Position numbers and translations under genes: made by a program. From assembly GCA_919902475.1 (NCBI GenBank), contig CAKKRA010000247.1:1-6926 (forward strand): a stretch of DNA of 6,926 bases, in the 5' to 3' direction. The notes below the pieces were generated by a model. It did no database searches, was not told where the DNA came from, and saw only the letters and a program-made list of their open reading frames with translations. Each line of letters opens with the position of its first letter. The first letter of the stretch is position 1. The DNA comes from Nitrospiria bacterium. Its GTDB lineage: Bacteria; Nitrospirota; CAKKRA01; 9FT-COMBO-42-15. Shown piece by piece: positions 1-6,566 of this stretch.

Positions 1-1260
1 AATCTCTGACTCATCTGTTACCTGAACAAGGCCCTTTTCCTGAACAATTGCCTCCGGCTCTTTGCCTGTCTTAAACATCTCTTCAAACACTACCTTAGCA
101 ATTTTACCACTTATTATTCCTTTGTCCATTAATTTTAGCATATCAGTAAGTTTTTTGGAATTTATTGGCGAATCCTTTATATCAAGATTATTCTCATTCA
201 AAAGCCTTGCCAAATCCCCCATAATCCAGTTGCTAATAATCTTTGGCTGGTTATGCAGCTTCACACACCCCTCAAAATAATCTGCCATTGCAATTGTGGA
301 TGTCAGTAGCTCTGCATCATATTCAGGAAGGCTGTAATCCTTTACAAAGCGTGCCCTCTTTGCATCAGGCAGTTCCGGAAGTTCTGAACGTATATCTTCA
401 AGCCACTTTTTATCAACCATCAATGGCGCCAAATCAGGCTCAGGAAAGTATCTGTAGTCATGCGCCTCTTCTTTAGAGCGCATAGAGATTGTTACGCCCT
501 TAGTCGTATCCCACAGCCTTGTCTCTTGAATAATCTTTTTACCATCCTCAAGCGCTTCACTCTGCCTCTCTATCTCATATTCCAATGCCTTCTGCACAAA
601 TTTAAAGGAGTTCATATTCTTTAGCTCTGCCTTTGTGCCAAACTCTTTCTGACCAACAGGTCTGATAGAGACATTTGCATCGCACCTGAAGCTTCCCTCT
701 TCCATATTTCCATCGCATACATCAAGATAACGCAGTATATCCCTCAGCTTTTTCAGATATGCCACTGCCTCCTCAGGCGTGCGCATATCAGGCTCGCTTA
801 CTATCTCCATTAATGGAACTCCTGTCCTGTTTAAATCCACATGGCTCGCATCCATTATTCCTTCATGCAGGTTCTTGCCTGCGTCCTCTTCCATGTGAAT
901 CCTTGTTATGCCGATTTTTTTAACATTGCCGTCAAGCACAACCTCAATGCAGCCCTTTATCGCCAATGGAAGCTCATACTGTGATATCTGATAATTCTTT
1001 GGCAAATCAGGATAAAAATAATTTTTTCTGGCAAATATGGAATGCTCGTTTACTGTGCAGTTTGTTGCCAGCGCAGTCTTTATTGCAAAGTCTATTGCCT
1101 TTTTGTTTAATACAGGCAAGACGCCCGGCATGCCAAGACAAACAGGGCATACCTGTGAATTCGGCCTCTCTCCGAATTTTGTGCTGCATCCACAGAAGAT
1201 CTTTGATTTTGTTAGCAACTGCGCATGAACCTCAAGACCAATAACCGCTTCGTATTGCAT
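1..1260 (-). CDS. gatB: Aspartyl/glutamyl-tRNA(Asn/Gln) amidotransferase subunit B (3' end outside window)
   Basis: GatB is the kinase/transamidase subunit of the cytoplasmic GatCAB complex. It activates mischarged Glu-tRNA(Gln) or Asp-tRNA(Asn) with ATP and amidates it with ammonia from GatA. The frame is open for 420 codons to the window edge; family members are about 475 residues, so roughly 55 C-terminal residues are missing. Visible family signatures are VIGLEVHAQL (residues 6-15, with E10 and H12), a four-cysteine cluster C23/C25/C38/C41 of the zinc-binding type found in many GatB proteins, RKNYFYPDLPKNYQISQ (79-94), HMEEDAGK (122-129), VDLNRTGVPLMEIVSEPD (141-158), GTKAELKNMNSF (208-219) and DYRYFPEPDL (268-277). 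The tail after about residue 290 is the helical and YqeY-like tRNA-binding part, including SNWIMGDLARLLN. The ATG at 1260 is preceded by AGGAG nine bases upstream, and the protein begins exactly where the family does. The ATG at 1267 is in another frame and soon meets a stop. Confidence 0.98.
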   Translation of the reverse strand, partial: MQYEAVIGLEVHAQLLTKSKIFCGCSTKFGERPNSQVCPVCLGMPGVLPVLNKKAIDFAIKTALATNCTVNEHSIFARKNYFYPDLPKNYQISQYELPLAIKGCIEVVLDGNVKKIGITRIHMEEDAGKNLHEGIMDASHVDLNRTGVPLMEIVSEPDMRTPEEAVAYLKKLRDILRYLDVCDGNMEEGSFRCDANVSIRPVGQKEFGTKAELKNMNSFKFVQKALEYEIERQSEALEDGKKIIQETRLWDTTKGVTISMRSKEEAHDYRYFPEPDLAPLMVDKKWLEDIRSELPELPDAKRARFVKDYSLPEYDAELLTSTIAMADYFEGCVKLHNQPKIISNWIMGDLARLLNENNLDIKDSPINSKKLTDMLKLMDKGIISGKIAKVVFEEMFKTGKEPEAIVQEKGLVQVTDESEI

Positions 1261-1269
1261 CTATCATTT

Positions 1270-1274
1270 CTCCT
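1270..1274 (-). promoter_or_regulatory. Ribosome binding site of gatB
   Basis: AGGAG on the minus strand lies nine bases before the gatB ATG at 1260. It supports that start over the out-of-frame ATG at 1267. Seen directly; function inferred from Shine-Dalgarno complementarity and spacing. Confidence 0.75.
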
Positions 1275-1301
1275 AACTATATCAATCTCTTATATAAAAA
1301 G

Positions 1302-1319
1302 CATTTTATCACATTTTAT
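1302..1319 (-). promoter_or_regulatory. Candidate gatB promoter: extended -10 overlapping an ATAAAATG direct repeat
   Basis: The 78 bases between gatB and the phosphorylase remnant are very AT-rich. On the minus strand TG-A-TAAAAT (1311-1303) matches an extended -10 element, with TAAAAT five of six to consensus. No good -35 is seen at 17 bases spacing (about 1331-1326). Transcription would begin near 1296, leaving a leader of about 35 bases containing the AGGAG site. ATAAAATG occurs twice, at 1319-1312 and 1309-1302, ten bases apart. That is about one helical turn and could be a protein site or simply low-complexity sequence. A second AT-rich hexamer, TATATA at 1296-1291, is a weaker alternative. 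Confidence 0.35.
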
Positions 1320-1338
1320 TATTTTTTATACTAAAAAA

Positions 1339-1692
1339 ATTGAGGATTATCCCCAGAAGATTCCTGCAGGGTTTTTTAAGCAGATTGGCGCAGACATGGT
1401 CGGCATGACCCTTGTGCCAGAGGCCTTTTTGGCAAAGGAATTAGAGATGTATTACGGCGCCATCTGCTACATCACTAACTATGCAGAGGGAATAAAAAGA
1501 ATGCCTTATAAAAAAGGCGTGCTCTTTGAAGGAACACTTCCTGAAAAAGAAAAGGAGCTTGCTCAAGAATCCTTGGCTTTAATACCATCAATAATAAAAG
1601 ATGCGATCATAAAACTTGCCGATACTCCCCGCATCTGCCCATGCAAAGATGCTATGCTAAGATATAGAAAGAAAAACCTCTTTAAATTCTAA
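1339..1692 (+). pseudogene. 5'-truncated remnant of an MTAP/PNP-family purine nucleoside phosphorylase
   Basis: This plus-strand frame encodes the C-terminal part of a methylthioadenosine/methylthioinosine phosphorylase-type protein. Such enzymes split purine (methylthio)nucleosides with phosphate in nucleoside salvage. Recognisable are FFKQIGADMVGMTLVPE (the GMT substrate-binding motif, Met at 1405), LAKELEMYYGAICYITNYAEGI (an Asn in TNY at 1477 where adenine-specific MTAPs have Asp, suggesting a 6-oxopurine preference) and a terminal RICPCKDAM motif. Only about 110 of the expected 260-290 residues remain. The whole phosphate/ribose-binding first half is gone, and only about 80 AT-rich bases separate the remnant from gatB. 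The frame extends upstream to an ATG at 1225, but that part lies antisense inside gatB and shows no homology, so I do not take it as a start. Bases 1339-1377 loosely resemble the expected IEGPR-FETPAEIRFF stretch with small indels, hinting at decay at the breakpoint. It converges on the ligase gene with a 34-base gap. A retained short protein is possible but unlikely. Confidence 0.8.
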
Positions 1693-1726
1693 ACACAATC
1701 TTCTAACCCCATGAATTAAGTATCAG

Positions 1727-2965
1727 CTATCCTTTTTTATAATCTCCTTCTATTATTTGTATCCTATGAAGCGCCACAGACAATCCAACTAAGAGCCAGA
1801 ACATCTGAACTGTGTCGTCAATATAAAATTCAGCAAACATGTTGCCAATGAAGAACCCGATGGTCATGATCATTATTGACAGAAAATACAGGAGCTGAAA
1901 ATTTGTCTTTGCTCCGTTATAACAACGCCATTGAAATCTTAAAATAACATAAATGATAATAATAAGGGCTATCAAACCTTGAATGCCGAGTTGTATCGCT
2001 GCATTGACAAAGGTATTATGCGACTGCTCAGACCCTGCAAACACTCTGTCTTTGAATCTCCATCGAAAGGTGGTCTTACCATAGCCGGATCCTTTAAAAG
2101 GATTTTTTATAATCTCCTCGAACGAGGCTTTCCACATAACAAGTCTTGCCTTTCCAAAGCCCTCATTTAGATCAGCATCCCTTGTCGAAATCATTGCTTT
2201 TTCTCCATGCCAGATTACACTTGTTGGCAGAATGTTAATCATAAATATAGAGATGATGATAAGTCCAGCAATCAAAGAAATTTTTATTGCGGTCTTCTTT
2301 ATTGCGAAGATAGATACCATTAATATCTCCGCCCAAAAGGCAATCCATGCCCCTCTCGTATGGGTCAGAAAAAGCGCAAAGGCGTGCAGGAGCAGCATCG
2401 CTGCAAAAAAGGCTCTCCATCTACTATCTCTCAGATAAATAATCGCCAGTATATTAAATGGTAAGACAATAAGGAGATACTGTGCATAGGCTTCGTATCC
2501 CTGATGGAGAGAGCCAAAACGAAACTTATCTATATCCAAAATGTTCCCTTTATTCACATAGAATAAATCATACATGCCATATAAACTCATAAAAAAACTG
2601 CATGCCAAGAGCATAAACACAAGCCTCTTTACCTCCTCTTCACTTTTGAGATTATTTAGCGTCAGATAAAATATCACAGTATAAGTCAAAAACTCCCCCC
2701 TGAACTCATGAATACTGTATCTGAGGTTCAATGATGTAAAAAATGAAATTAATACGGTTATGAGATATAGAAACAGCGGAATATCAAGTGGTGTGCCAAA
2801 TATCTTCCATTCTTTCGTCATTCCCATTCTTATCAACCATATAAGGACAGCAGACAGGAAAAAAAAGGCCCTTAATGATGTAGTATGAGCTACTGGGAGA
2901 ATTAAGAGAAGTCCCCCCAAACAGAATAATACAGCCGTTCTTAAAGTATTTTCAGATATTTTCAT
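1727..2965 (-). CDS. O-antigen ligase / Wzy-type polymerase family membrane protein
   Basis: This 412-residue polytopic inner-membrane protein belongs to the O-antigen ligase/polymerase (Wzy_C) superfamily. Members either attach undecaprenyl-diphosphate-linked glycan to lipid A-core (WaaL) or polymerise O-units (Wzy), on the periplasmic face. About ten to twelve hydrophobic segments are visible, for example residues 11-46, 62-78, 92-103, 113-130, 161-177, 186-200, 207-222, 228-246, 328-343, 358-376 and 386-399. Family signatures are HTRGAW (R204), the periplasmic-loop pattern R274-LVMW followed by NPFKGSGYG (288-296), and SHNTFVNAAIQLGIQG (H316); the Arg and His are the residues generally held to be catalytic in WaaL. 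The ATG at 2965 has GAGGAAG at 2974-2968 close upstream. The gene is last in the glycan operon, 50 bases after the GT9 gene. Sequence alone cannot separate ligase from polymerase; a 412-residue protein beside core-type transferases slightly favours ligase. Confidence 0.88.
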   Translation of the reverse strand: MKISENTLRTAVLFCLGGLLLILPVAHTTSLRAFFFLSAVLIWLIRMGMTKEWKIFGTPLDIPLFLYLITVLISFFTSLNLRYSIHEFRGEFLTYTVIFYLTLNNLKSEEEVKRLVFMLLACSFFMSLYGMYDLFYVNKGNILDIDKFRFGSLHQGYEAYAQYLLIVLPFNILAIIYLRDSRWRAFFAAMLLLHAFALFLTHTRGAWIAFWAEILMVSIFAIKKTAIKISLIAGLIIISIFMINILPTSVIWHGEKAMISTRDADLNEGFGKARLVMWKASFEEIIKNPFKGSGYGKTTFRWRFKDRVFAGSEQSHNTFVNAAIQLGIQGLIALIIIIYVILRFQWRCYNGAKTNFQLLYFLSIMIMTIGFFIGNMFAEFYIDDTVQMFWLLVGLSVALHRIQIIEGDYKKG

Positions 2966-3015
2966 CTCTTCCTCAATTCTTTATAAAAGAGAATACTTGC
3001 CACTGTTTTTTACAA

Positions 3016-4143
3016 CTATTTAGATAACAATAGTGAAGCGATTTCAAAAACCTCTTCCACTGTGATATCGGTTATGCACTTCCTGTTCAGATAACTGCAC
3101 ACATAGGGAGCCTTAAATGTATGAGAACAGGGAACGCACGCAAAGTTTTTTTGAATAATAATAGCTTTTTCACCTGTCGGTCTCTGGTCTTCCATATCAG
3201 AAGGCCCTGCAATATCAATAACCGGTATATTCAATGCATCTGCCATATATATAATACCTGTATCAACACCGATAAGAAGGGACAATCTTTCAATGAGGGC
3301 TGGCAACACTGAAAGGCTAAATTTACCAACCACATCAATCACTGCATCTCTATGATGCATATTTTTCAGTATTTTGTCGGAGATATCTATATCTTTTTCA
3401 GAGCCTATAAGCGCTATCTTTACGCCTAATTCAGCTATTAACCTATCTGATAGAAACGCCATGTTTTCAGCGCCCCATTCCTTTAGTCTATTTCCACTGG
3501 TAATGGCAATACCTATGAAGAGGCTCGGGGCTCGGGGCTTGAGGCTTGAGGCCAATACCCTCTCAATTTTCTCATCTGCATCAGGTGATTTAAAGACATC
3601 TTTTGCAACATCTTTGCTGTCTATGCCGATAAACTTTAACATTTCAAGATATGTTTCTGCAACCAGCCTCCCTCTTATATGCCTTTCAAGATAGGTACAG
3701 AATTTGGAAGCAATTTTATATGTAAATCCTTTGAAATCAGGCATTATAGAAATCCTGACAGGGATAAGACTCCAAAACATAGCAATTACAAACGGAACAT
3801 TTGGATTAAGTGTAATTGCAATATCATATCTACCATTGTATATTAACTTAATCAGCAGCATCTTTCCCACTAACCCTTTATAAAAGCCATTTTCTAAAGA
3901 TATAATTTCATCCACATTGGGATTATATTCAAGGAGTTGTCTATTAAGCGGGTTTATCATAACTGATAGACGCGCATCAGAATATTTTTTCTTTACCTCT
4001 CTAAAAACTGGTGTTGAGCAGATTAAATCGCCAATCTTTGCTGTCTGGATAACCAATATCTTTGAAATAGGCTTCTTTTTTTTTGCAATAGTCAGTAAAT
4101 ATATCAACGGTGAAAATAGATAGGTCAGGATTATATATATCAA
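3016..4143 (-). CDS. Glycosyltransferase family 9 (heptosyltransferase-like), TTG start
   Basis: A complete 375-residue GT-B enzyme of the ADP-heptose:LPS heptosyltransferase family, expected to add a heptose or related sugar to the LPS core at the cytoplasmic membrane face. The N-terminal domain carries ILVIQTAKIGDLICSTP (29-45), with G38-D39 matching the GD motif whose Asp is the proposed catalytic base in WaaC. The C-terminal domain starts near SLFIGIAITSG (207-217), followed by K221-x-W223, LIGSEKD (245-251), DTGIIYMADALNIPV (294-308) and a cysteine set C336/C339/C349/C356. The usual His of DTGxxH is Tyr299. Residues 1-19 are hydrophobic and followed by KKKK, suggesting membrane attachment. 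The TTG start overlaps the preceding TGA (TTGA) and has GAGGTG eight bases upstream; no in-frame ATG offers a full-length start. Residues 198-208 are encoded by a heptamer repeat tract. The acceptor and donor cannot be told from sequence. Confidence 0.93.
   Translation of the reverse strand: MIYIILTYLFSPLIYLLTIAKKKKPISKILVIQTAKIGDLICSTPVFREVKKKYSDARLSVMINPLNRQLLEYNPNVDEIISLENGFYKGLVGKMLLIKLIYNGRYDIAITLNPNVPFVIAMFWSLIPVRISIMPDFKGFTYKIASKFCTYLERHIRGRLVAETYLEMLKFIGIDSKDVAKDVFKSPDADEKIERVLASSLKPRAPSLFIGIAITSGNRLKEWGAENMAFLSDRLIAELGVKIALIGSEKDIDISDKILKNMHHRDAVIDVVGKFSLSVLPALIERLSLLIGVDTGIIYMADALNIPVIDIAGPSDMEDQRPTGEKAIIIQKNFACVPCSHTFKAPYVCSYLNRKCITDITVEEVFEIASLLLSK
3522..3553 (-). repeat. Heptamer tandem tract inside the GT9 gene
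   Basis: On the plus strand the units are GGCTCGG twice, then GGCTTGA twice, then GGCC. On the coding strand they are TCAAGCC x2 and CCGAGCC x2. The tract is 24 of 32 G/C in otherwise AT-rich DNA. It encodes residues 198-208 of the GT9 enzyme, in the linker just before the first strand of the C-terminal Rossmann domain, without breaking the frame. The unit is related to the tract at 4580-4603 (shared TCAAG core). Confidence 0.85.
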
Positions 4144-5360
4144 TTGCCTAACACCTCATTAAAAACATTCTCAACTCCACGAACATATTTTTCTACGGAG
4201 AAATTCTCAATACTCCGCTTTCTTGCTTCTTCTCCCATATGTCTTCTCAATTTAAGGTCTTTAATTAACTTTAAAATTGCATCTGCAATCATTTGAAAAT
4301 TTTTTACCGGCACCAAAAAACCGGTTTTGCCATTCAAAATAAGCTCTGATGGTCCAGTTATATCACATGCAACCACAGGCTTTGACATAAGCATCGCCTC
4401 AAGAATAACCCGCGGCAGCCCTTCTCGTTCAGAAGGAAGAATAAATATGTCCATGGCATTGATATAAGAAATTGCATCGCTCTGAAAGCCAATAAATGTC
4501 ACTTTATCCTGCAACCCTTTTTTCAAAACCTTTTTCTGCAAACCTACTCTCTCCGGCCCTTCGCCGACAATTATGCATTTGACCCCTGACCCTTGACCCT
4601 TGATTCTTTCATATAATTCCGCCACTGCCTCAATCAAATCGCCAATTCTTTTTCTCTTTACCAGAGAACCGACTGTACCGATTACCATTTCACCGTCTAT
4701 GATCCCCCATTGTTTTCTTATCAGAGAAGACGTCACAGCCGGCTTAACATTGGGGTCAATGCCGTTATAAACAACCGTGCATTTTCCTGCGTCAACCCCT
4801 TGCATTACAAACATCTCTTGAACGCCTTGAGAGACGGATATCATTTTCGTGAGCCAGTTATTTACCGCATTTACTTCAAATCTGTTTAGCTCAGCGCCAA
4901 TGCGGCTATGCTGGATACAGGGGATATTCGCTGCTTTTGCGGCCATGATTCCCTCAAGGTTTGACGAGGGTTGATTGTTCATGTAAAGAAGATCAATATT
5001 TTTATTTTTGAGAATAGCAGCTATCTTTGCCGCATTTGGCCTAATTCTGAATTTATAGTCAATCATGAATACAAAATGTTTTTTAAGACGCCTGCTGAAA
5101 AAAAATATGGTTCTGACAAATTCCTTGAGTATCTTTGATAAAAACGACTGTCCTTGCTGCTCCAAAAGAATAAAATCTATTCCCAGTTTTTCTATCTCTG
5201 TCTCTATGTCTGACTCGTTCCCCTTTTTATAGTTATTGTAAAACAAGGCAGTGAAACGATATTTGTTTTTATCAATTCTTTTCAGCAATTCAAGAAGGCT
5301 GTTTGTTCCGCCTCCCCACTCCTTGCCTGTATCGAGGACAAGTATCTTTTCTTGTATCAT
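4140..5360 (-). CDS. Glycosyltransferase family 4-type enzyme (GT-B fold), first copy
   Basis: A complete 406-residue retaining-type GT-B glycosyltransferase that would transfer a sugar from a nucleotide-sugar donor to a growing LPS or polysaccharide chain in the cytoplasm. The N-terminal acceptor domain opens with KILVLDTGKEWGGGTNSLLE (5-24), including the glycine-rich loop G16-G18. A hydrophobic, basic patch at about 81-107 may touch the membrane. The linker VVYNGIDPNV (196-205) leads into the donor domain: GTVGSLVKRKRIGDLIEA (228-245), CIIVGEGPE (262-270), VTFIGF (287-292) and DIFILPSEREGLPRVILEAM (304-323). The last holds the E-x7-E motif (E313, E321), followed by GPSELILNGKTGFLV (336-350). 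Residues 253-261 come from a heptamer tract. The ATG at 5360 has only a weak upstream GGA and no strong Shine-Dalgarno. The gene lies 54 bases after the preceding GT4 gene, in the same frame, and overlaps the next gene by four bases. Sugar specificity cannot be assigned. Confidence 0.95.
   Translation of the reverse strand: MIQEKILVLDTGKEWGGGTNSLLELLKRIDKNKYRFTALFYNNYKKGNESDIETEIEKLGIDFILLEQQGQSFLSKILKEFVRTIFFFSRRLKKHFVFMIDYKFRIRPNAAKIAAILKNKNIDLLYMNNQPSSNLEGIMAAKAANIPCIQHSRIGAELNRFEVNAVNNWLTKMISVSQGVQEMFVMQGVDAGKCTVVYNGIDPNVKPAVTSSLIRKQWGIIDGEMVIGTVGSLVKRKRIGDLIEAVAELYERIKGQGSGVKCIIVGEGPERVGLQKKVLKKGLQDKVTFIGFQSDAISYINAMDIFILPSEREGLPRVILEAMLMSKPVVACDITGPSELILNGKTGFLVPVKNFQMIADAILKLIKDLKLRRHMGEEARKRSIENFSVEKYVRGVENVFNEVLGN
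4152..4157 (-). promoter_or_regulatory. Ribosome binding site deciding the TTG start of the GT9 gene
   Basis: GAGGTG on the minus strand sits eight bases before the TTG at 4143-4141, inside the last codons of the upstream GT4 gene. It is the main support for the TTG start and for translational coupling through the TTGA overlap. Confidence 0.7.
4580..4603 (-). repeat. Heptamer tandem tract inside the first GT4 gene
   Basis: Coding-strand units are TCAAGGG, TCAAGGG, TCAGGGG and a partial TCA; on the plus strand TGACCCC, TGACCCT x2, TGA. The tract encodes residues 253-261 (IKGQGSGVK), a Gly-rich loop between the helix ending at ELYER and the strand CIIVGEGP. The frame is kept. The unit shares the TCAAG core with the tract at 3522-3553. 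Confidence 0.85.
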
Positions 5361-5414
5361 TCTATTTATCCATGACAGACCGATTATAGTTTTATATACT
5401 TCTCTGCCATCTTT

Positions 5415-6566
5415 CTATAGTGTCTTTACAATATCATAAAATTTAAATGCATTTTTTTGCGCATCAAAATGCGCTTCCACCCTTTGCCTGCCTTTTCTCC
5501 CCATCTCCAGTGCAAATTCTCTATTGTTTATGAGATTGGATATAACATCTGCCATCTGGAAGAAATTACCTGGAGATATTAAAATTCCTGCATCGCCAAC
5601 CACTTCAGGAATAGAGCCTGAATTTGTAGAAATAATTGGTTTGCCGCTTGCCATCGCCTCTATCAGCACCATTCCAAATTGCTCCTGCCATAACATTGTC
5701 GGATAGCTTGGCAATATAAATGCATCAGCCATTCTATAAGCATCAGGCATCTCATCATAAGAGATAAAATTTAAAAACCTAAAGTTCTCCACAAGCCCTG
5801 CTTGCTTTATTAATCTCTCCATTGCTTCTTTTTGTGCGCCTTTTCCTGCTACTGCAACAACAAAATCCTTAGTTCCCCTGTTTTTTAAAATCTTGGCAGC
5901 ATAAATAAGATTATGCACGCCCTTCCACGAAACAAGCTTGCCTACATATAAAATGACAAAAAAGTTTCTTGGAATATTGTTTTTTGCAAGCAATTCTTCT
6001 GATTTTTTGCCAGGCTTGAATCTCTCCAAATCAACACCAGGATATATAACCTCAATCTTTTCTTCAGGCACTCCCTCTATCAGCAGCACCTTTTTAGCTG
6101 TCTCTGTGAAAGGCAGAAATATATCCACCTTCTCCATGATAAACCTTTTGTGATAAGCAGTCTTTTCATCAAATACTGCCCTGTACGGTATATTTTCCCA
6201 CCAAGAAAGTATAAATTTGAACCTGAGCTGGTCCTTTAAAGTTGACAGGGTATATGCTGATCTGGTTATATCACAGGAATAAACAATATCCATACCTTTA
6301 AGGTATTTTTGCAGAGAAAAATAATAAAAATCCATCCTTTTGTAAGGCGCCCTTATAATGCGCTTATATGCTGTAAAAGGATTTCTTACGGCGAGAGAAA
6401 TTTCTTCTGCGTGAGTTAATTGCCATTTATGCAGATCTATTGATTTTATATCATAATCATTCCTTTCGCCCACAAAGACAGTAACATCAAGCTTATCCTT
6501 TAGCGGCTCAAAGCGTTGTAAAGCCCATTTATTAACCTTGTTATCTAAAACAATGCCTAATTTCAT
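5415..6566 (-). CDS. Glycosyltransferase family 4-type enzyme (GT-B fold), second copy
   Basis: A complete 383-residue GT4-like enzyme, predicted cytoplasmic or peripheral to the inner membrane, adding a sugar during LPS or related glycan assembly. The N-terminal domain (about 1-170) is divergent and does not show the glycine-rich loop of its neighbour; it has SWWENIPYRAV (121-131). The donor domain is typical: IEVIYPGVDLERFKP (171-185), ILYVGKLVSWKGVHNLIYA (205-223, with K210 and K215 in the usual basic positions), VAVAGKGAQ (237-245), FRFLNFISYDEMPDAY (262-277) and ADAFILPSYP (280-289). EQFGMVLIEAMASGKPII (295-312) carries E-x7-E at E295/E303, followed by GSIPEVVGDAGILI (317-330). The ATG at 6566 overlaps the TGA of the upstream GT9 gene (ATGA), with GGGAAGAGG just before it, so translation is probably coupled. 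It resembles the first GT4 gene only in the common fold, so the two are unlikely to be recent duplicates. The substrate is unknown. Confidence 0.95.
   Translation of the reverse strand: MKLGIVLDNKVNKWALQRFEPLKDKLDVTVFVGERNDYDIKSIDLHKWQLTHAEEISLAVRNPFTAYKRIIRAPYKRMDFYYFSLQKYLKGMDIVYSCDITRSAYTLSTLKDQLRFKFILSWWENIPYRAVFDEKTAYHKRFIMEKVDIFLPFTETAKKVLLIEGVPEEKIEVIYPGVDLERFKPGKKSEELLAKNNIPRNFFVILYVGKLVSWKGVHNLIYAAKILKNRGTKDFVVAVAGKGAQKEAMERLIKQAGLVENFRFLNFISYDEMPDAYRMADAFILPSYPTMLWQEQFGMVLIEAMASGKPIISTNSGSIPEVVGDAGILISPGNFFQMADVISNLINNREFALEMGRKGRQRVEAHFDAQKNAFKFYDIVKTL

Noticed and set aside
62..476. Plus-strand open frames within 1-1260
   Set aside because: They are shadows of gatB; the minus-strand frame reads as a clear GatB protein throughout.
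1225..1338. Plus-strand ATG at 1225 as start of the phosphorylase-like protein
   Set aside because: The first 38 or so codons run antisense through the 5' end of gatB and its promoter region, show no family similarity, and have no ribosome binding site that I can see.
1693..1726. Bidirectional terminator between the convergent remnant and ligase gene
   Set aside because: No GC-rich stem or T-run is visible in the 34 bases.
2977..2995. ATTCT...AGAAT inverted repeat between the GT9 and ligase genes as a terminator
   Set aside because: Only five clean base pairs, A/T-rich, no U-tract after it on the coding strand, and it lies just before the ligase ribosome binding site.
4140..6566. The two GT4 genes as a recent tandem duplication
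   Set aside because: Similarity is limited to fold-level motifs (E-x7-E, glycine and basic positions); N-terminal domains and most residues differ.
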